DNA from: Evtepia gabavorous
GTDB lineage: Bacteria; Bacillota; Clostridia; Oscillospirales; Oscillospiraceae
Reading direction: 5' to 3'
Assembly (NCBI RefSeq): GCF_003425665.1
Contig: NZ_QQRQ01000016.1
Span: forward strand, 1 to 62,606
DNA: 62,606 bases
Positions 58,800-62,606 of the stretch are shown here, piece by piece. How positions within the stretch are numbered: the stretch's first letter is position 1; each line of letters opens with the position of its first letter. A program made the translations under genes and the position numbers. A model generated the notes under the pieces. The model did not search any database, was not told the DNA's origin, and saw only the letters and a program-made list of their open reading frames with translations.

Positions 58800-60953
58800 A
58801 TGTCAACCATTATCACCAAGAAGCAATTCAACAACCACATTTACAAGACCGAGATTGCCGGCCGCCCCTTCTCCCTGGAGTTTGGAAAGGTGGCTGAGCT
58901 GGCCAACGCCTCCGCCATGGTCCGCTACGGCGACACCTCCGTGCTGGTGGCGGTCACCGCCGCCCCCCGGCCCAGAGACGGGGTGGATTTCTTCCCCCTG
59001 TCCGTGGACTTTGAGGAAAAGCTGTACGCCGTGGGCCGGATTCCCGGCTCCTTTATGCGCCGGGAGGGGCAGCCCTCTCTGCCCGCCGTGCTGGCCAGCC
59101 GGGTCATTGACCGCTCCATCCGTCCCCTCTTCCCTGGAGACTTCCGCAACGACGTGGTGGTCACCTGCACCGTGATGAGCGTGGACCGGGACTGCTCTCC
59201 CGAGGCCGCGGCCATGGTGGGCGTGTCCGCCTGCCTGGCGGTGTCCAACATCCCCTGGGGCGGCCCCATCGGCTGCCTGGAGGTGGGCTATGTGGATGGT
59301 CAGATCGTCATGAACCCCAACCAGGCGCAGAAGCACGCCTCCAAGCTGGACCTCACCGTGGCCGCCACCGGCGCCAAGGTGGTGATGATCGAGGCCGGGG
59401 CCGACCAGCTCCCCGACGAGATCATGTATGAGGCCATCGTGAAGGCTCACGAGGAGATCAAGGCCCAGGTGGACTTTATCAACGCCATTGTGGCCGAGAT
59501 CGGCAAGGAGAAGATGACCTACGACCACGCCGACTTCGACCAGGAGCTCTTTGACAAGATCGTGGCCGCCACCATGGACGAAGCCAAGGCCGCCATGGAC
59601 ACCGACGACAAAAATGTCCGGGAGGAGCGCTGGAACGCCCTCATCGACCACTGGCACGAACTCTTCCTGGAGGAGTATCCCGAGATGGATCAGTACCTGG
59701 AAGAGATCACCTATAAATTCCAGAAGAAGATTGTCAAAGCCTGGCTCCTCCAGGGGCACCGGGTGGATGGCCGTCAGAAGAACGAGATCCGTCCCCTGGC
59801 CGCTGAGGTGGGCGTGCTGCCCCGGGTCCACGGCTCGGCCCTCTTCACCCGGGGGCAGACCCAGGTCCTGTCCGTGGCAACCCTGAACACCCTCTCCGCC
59901 TGCCAGAAGCTGGACACCATCTGGGAGGAAGAGGAAAAACGCTATATGCACCACTACAACTTCCCCGCCTACTCCGTGGGTGAGGCCCGGGGCGCCCGCA
60001 GCGTCAACCGCCGGGAAAAGGGCCACGGCGCCCTGGCGGAACGGGCTCTGGACCCGGTGATCCCCTCGGTGGAGGAGTTCCCCTACGCCATCCGGGTGGT
60101 CTCTGAGGTGGTTTCCTCCAACGGCTCCACCTCCCAGGGCTCCATCTGCGGCTCCACCCTGGCCCTCATGGACGCGGGTGTGCCCATCAAGGCCCCGGTG
60201 GCCGGCATCTCCTGCGGCCTGATCCAGGACGACGACGGGTCCTTCACCACCTTCATCGACATCCAGGGCGTGGAGGACTTCCACGGGGAGATGGACTTCA
60301 AGGTGGCCGGCACCAAGGACGGGATCACCGCCATCCAGATGGATATTAAGAACGACGGCCTCTCCCACGCCATCATCAAGGAGGCTCTGGACATCACCGG
60401 CGACGCCCGGAAGGCCATTCTGGACGAGATCATGCTCCCCTGCATCCCCGCTCCCCGGCCCGAGGTCAGCCAATACGCCCCCAAGATGCTCACCATGAAG
60501 ATTGACCCCGATAAGATCCGGGAAGTCATCGGCTCCGGCGGCAAGGTGATCCAGAAGATCACCGCTGAGTCCGGCGCCAAGATCGACATTGAGGACGACG
60601 GTACCATCTATATCTCCGCGGAAAATGCCGCCTGCTGTGACGCGGCCAAGAAAATGATTGACACCATCGTCTTTGTCCCCGAGGTGGGAATGCTGTACTA
60701 CGGCAAAGTGGTTCGCATCCTGAACTTCGGCGCCTTTGTGGAACTGGCCCCCGGCAAGGACGGCATGGTCCACATCTCCAAGCTGGCTGAGCGCCGGGTG
60801 GAAAAGGTGGAGGACGTGGTGAACATCGGCGACATGGTGTGGGTGAAAGTCACCGACATCGACGAAAAGGGCCGGGTGAACCTCTCCCTCCGGGACGCCC
60901 AGCGGGAAATCGCCGCCATGGAAGCCCGGGACGCCAAAAAACATCAAAATTGA
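58800..60953 (+). CDS. pnp: Polyribonucleotide nucleotidyltransferase (PNPase)
   Basis: A 717-aa exoribonuclease that degrades RNA with phosphate. Two RNase PH domains are seen (the second with FTRGQTQVLSVATL and VSEVVSSNGSTSQGSICGST), separated by a helical domain. A KH domain (IREVIGSGGKVIQKITAESG) and an S1 domain (MLYYGKVVRILNFGAFVELA) complete it. AAAGGAG lies 8 bases before the ATG. It follows rpsO and a structured leader. Confidence 0.97.
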   Translation: MSTIITKKQFNNHIYKTEIAGRPFSLEFGKVAELANASAMVRYGDTSVLVAVTAAPRPRDGVDFFPLSVDFEEKLYAVGRIPGSFMRREGQPSLPAVLASRVIDRSIRPLFPGDFRNDVVVTCTVMSVDRDCSPEAAAMVGVSACLAVSNIPWGGPIGCLEVGYVDGQIVMNPNQAQKHASKLDLTVAATGAKVVMIEAGADQLPDEIMYEAIVKAHEEIKAQVDFINAIVAEIGKEKMTYDHADFDQELFDKIVAATMDEAKAAMDTDDKNVREERWNALIDHWHELFLEEYPEMDQYLEEITYKFQKKIVKAWLLQGHRVDGRQKNEIRPLAAEVGVLPRVHGSALFTRGQTQVLSVATLNTLSACQKLDTIWEEEEKRYMHHYNFPAYSVGEARGARSVNRREKGHGALAERALDPVIPSVEEFPYAIRVVSEVVSSNGSTSQGSICGSTLALMDAGVPIKAPVAGISCGLIQDDDGSFTTFIDIQGVEDFHGEMDFKVAGTKDGITAIQMDIKNDGLSHAIIKEALDITGDARKAILDEIMLPCIPAPRPEVSQYAPKMLTMKIDPDKIREVIGSGGKVIQKITAESGAKIDIEDDGTIYISAENAACCDAAKKMIDTIVFVPEVGMLYYGKVVRILNFGAFVELAPGKDGMVHISKLAERRVEKVEDVVNIGDMVWVKVTDIDEKGRVNLSLRDAQREIAAMEARDAKKHQN

Positions 60954-60969
60954 TGGGAGCACAAGTCCC

Positions 60970-61830
60970 ATGAATCAGCTCTGGAAGGCCGCTGGCGCGG
61001 CGGCATGGGGTGCCGCCGCGCTGGGCGGCCTCCAGCCGTTTCTGGGCCCGGAGGCGGCAGAACAGCTCCACACCCTCTGTCCCGGGGCCCAGACCGTGCT
61101 GGTGGGGGCCTTTCCCTACTACGCCGGCCAGGCCCCCGGCAATCTCTCCCTCTACTGCCGGGGGGAGGACTACCACCTGGTCCTGGGCCGGCGGCTGGAG
61201 CAGGTCTGCGCCGGGCTCCGGGCCCGCCATCCCAGCCATACCTTTGTGGCCGGGGCGGACAACTCCCCCGTGCCGGAACTGGCCGCGGCGGAGCTGGCCG
61301 GCGTGGGCTGCCGGGGCCGCCACGGGCTGCGGATCGTCCCCCCCTACGGCTCCTATGTCTTCTTAGGCACCATTCTCACCGACCTGGTCCTCCCCTCCAC
61401 CGGTCCGTCCGCGGAGACCCTCTGCCCGCCCCACTGCCGGGCCTGTCAAGCGGCCTGCCCCACCGGCGCCCTGACGGAGCAGGGGTGTGAGGTCACCCGC
61501 TGCCTGTCCGACCTGACCCAGCGCAAGGGCCCGCTCCCCCCCGAAGCCGCCGAACAGGTACGCCGCAGCCCCACGGTCTGGGGCTGTGACCTGTGCCAAA
61601 AGGCCTGTCCCCACAACCAGGCCGCCGCCCTGACCCCTCTGCCAGAGTTCCGGGAGGACCTGCTCTGCTCCCTTACCCTGGCGGAGCTGGAGCCCCTCAG
61701 CAACAAGGCTTTCCGGCGGCAGTATGCCCGCCGGGCGTTTTCCTGGCGGGGGATTGGGCCATTGCGCCGGAACCTGGCCCTCAAGGAGGAGACAGCGCCA
61801 GCCGAAGAGGAGGACCGCCCCTCCTCTTGA
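60970..61830 (+). CDS. QueG-like 4Fe-4S protein, short form
   Basis: A 286-aa iron-sulfur protein. The second half matches epoxyqueuosine reductase: ADNSPVPELAAAELAGVGC, a ferredoxin site C156-x-x-C159-x-x-x-C163-P, then C206-x-x-C209-x-x-x-C213-P. The N-terminus is much shorter than in E. coli QueG (about 380 aa), and the HEAT repeats are absent. Its role in queuosine synthesis is therefore uncertain, and no other queuosine gene is in the window. It starts 17 bases after pnp, so they may be co-transcribed. Confidence 0.75.
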   Translation: MNQLWKAAGAAAWGAAALGGLQPFLGPEAAEQLHTLCPGAQTVLVGAFPYYAGQAPGNLSLYCRGEDYHLVLGRRLEQVCAGLRARHPSHTFVAGADNSPVPELAAAELAGVGCRGRHGLRIVPPYGSYVFLGTILTDLVLPSTGPSAETLCPPHCRACQAACPTGALTEQGCEVTRCLSDLTQRKGPLPPEAAEQVRRSPTVWGCDLCQKACPHNQAAALTPLPEFREDLLCSLTLAELEPLSNKAFRRQYARRAFSWRGIGPLRRNLALKEETAPAEEEDRPSS

Positions 61831-61930
61831 GACCGCCGCTTTCCCGGTCAGCTTCTCCCAGGACGTCTTTTCCGTGTATATCCGCCTGGGATTCCGCCCA
61901 AACTATGGGAAACGGAAACGAGGTGGTTTT

Positions 61931-62359
61931 TTGCAAGTGCGTGACATTATGAACCCCCATGTGGTGTCCATTGATCCCACGGAGAGCGCCGCCCTGGCGG
62001 CCCGGCTGCTGGCCCGGCACAACGTGGGGTCCCTGCCGGTGTGCGGGTCTGGGGGGCAGCTCCAGGGGATGGTGACGGACCGGGACATTGTGCTGCGGTG
62101 CGTGGCCGCCGAGGAGGACCCCCGGTCGGTGCCGGTGCGCAGCATCATGTCCCGGCGGCCCGCCGTTGTCACCCCGGAGGACGACGTGCGCCAGGCCGCC
62201 CGCCTGATGTCCAGCCAGCAGGTCCGCCGCCTGCCGGTGGTGGACAAGGACCGGGTGGTGGGGGTGGTCTCCCTGGGGGACCTGGCCAAGTGCGGCCGCT
62301 ATGAGATGGAGATTTCCCGGGCCCTTACCGACATCTCCGAGAACATCCGTCAGCCCTGA
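61931..62359 (+). CDS. CBS-domain pair protein
   Basis: A 142-aa protein made of two CBS domains: VRDIMNPHVVSIDPTESAAL and NVGSLPVCGSGGQLQGMVTD in the first, VRSIMSRRPAVVTPEDDVRQ and VRRLPVVDKDRVVGVVSLGD in the second. CBS pairs bind adenosyl nucleotides and usually control a partner enzyme, here unknown. I chose TTG 61931 with GAGGTGG upstream; a GTG at 61937 is possible. The frame is open further upstream but without start signals. Confidence 0.85.
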   Translation: MQVRDIMNPHVVSIDPTESAALAARLLARHNVGSLPVCGSGGQLQGMVTDRDIVLRCVAAEEDPRSVPVRSIMSRRPAVVTPEDDVRQAARLMSSQQVRRLPVVDKDRVVGVVSLGDLAKCGRYEMEISRALTDISENIRQP

Positions 62360-62396
62360 ACCGGGGCCGCGGGGGAAAACAACAGTCCCTCCCGCG
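62360..62396. terminator. Bidirectional terminator
   Basis: ACCGGGGCCGCGGG pairs with CCCGCGGCCCCGGT around a GGAAAACAACAGTCC-type loop, followed by TTTCC on the plus strand, with convergent genes on both sides. Confidence 0.75.
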
Positions 62397-62408
62397 GCCC
62401 CGGTTTCC

Positions 62409-62606
62409 TTACGCCTGCTCCACCAGGGTACGGATCTTACAGGCCTGGTCCCAGGCCTCCCTGGCGTGCTCCCAGAACAACTGCTGGAGGCAGGGGTCCG
62501 TGGTGGTCTCCGTGCCGGTGAGATAGGCGGCCATGGTGGCCTGCTCCTGGGCAAACCGCCGGCGGAGAGTCCCTAAGTACGAAGTCACCGGCGGGCACTT
62601 CTCCCC
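62409..62606 (-). CDS. C-terminal part of an unidentified protein
   Basis: The last 65 residues of a gene that begins beyond the window. The visible sequence runs from GEKCPPVTSYLGTLRRRFAQ through EQATMAAYLTGTETT and DPCLQQLFWEHAREAWDQAC to the ending KIRTLVEQA. It is soluble and helical, with Trp and Cys residues spaced as in small helical-bundle proteins. No family is recognisable. Confidence 0.65.
   Translation of the reverse strand, partial: GEKCPPVTSYLGTLRRRFAQEQATMAAYLTGTETTTDPCLQQLFWEHAREAWDQACKIRTLVEQA

Noticed and set aside
58803-60971. A 722-codon open frame on the minus strand opposite pnp
   Set aside because: Its composition is His/Gly/Val-rich without domains, and it mirrors pnp codon structure. 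pnp is certain.

Overview
This 62.6-kb window is a high-GC stretch of a Firmicutes chromosome. Strong Shine-Dalgarno sites, TTGACA/TATAAT promoters, a T-box leader, SLH-domain surface proteins and many two- and three-gene operons point to a gut clostridium of the Oscillospiraceae type (Flavonifractor/Lawsonibacter/Pseudoflavonifractor-like). That placement is inferred from gene content and sequence style; no 16S gene is present. Most of the window is ordinary core genome. One AT-richer pocket at about 31.8-34.3 kb looks accessory.

Layout. 0-5 kb: a truncated membrane protein, then a Met-specific T-box driving the methionine ABC transporter metNIQ, then a MATE exporter. 5-7.4 kb: a membrane-bound XRE regulator converging on a beta-carbonic anhydrase and two small conserved proteins. 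7.5-13.3 kb: a P2A-type cation ATPase behind an attenuator-like leader, an SDR/NTF2-fold pair resembling steroid enzymes, and pyridoxine kinase behind a second attenuator-like leader. 13.4-21.2 kb: an ECF sigma factor with an unknown membrane partner, a Cof-type HAD phosphatase, an rRNA methyltransferase, and a BlaI repressor with two tandem BlaR1-like M56 proteins. 21.3-31.7 kb: a long minus-strand cluster holding an HD hydrolase, RhlE-like helicase, phosphoesterase, AzlCD, and the tRNA wobble-uridine enzymes MnmG and MnmA interleaved with three paralogous metallo-beta-lactamase-fold proteins.

31.8-34.3 kb: the accessory pocket. It holds a complete-looking type III toxin-antitoxin locus (promoter, two 47-nt RNA repeats, terminator, ToxN/AbiQ-superfamily toxin), a ~510-bp imperfect inverted repeat, and two tandem tiny XRE regulators surrounded by TATGGC-type palindromes. 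34.3-46.3 kb: an unknown 230-aa protein, a second ECF sigma/anti-sigma pair with its own ECF-type promoter, LepA, a G5/M23 peptidase, an acetate-family transporter, a processive GT2 enzyme with a long leader, an iron-box-controlled DUF2325/DUF3793 pair, and an Lgt-like protein. 46.3-62.6 kb: an MBOAT/SGNH O-acylation cassette, tRNA-Arg(CCU), a Cys-less rhodanese, a GntR/ABC operon, TypA, two SLH-anchored enzymes (lysozyme-like and caspase-like), rpsO, pnp, a QueG-like protein and a CBS protein.

The best candidates for new biology are the type III toxin-antitoxin locus and its neighbours, the SLH-anchored caspase-like protease, the three MBL proteins woven into the mnm operon, the GTTAGC-operator pair, and the two attenuator-like leaders.
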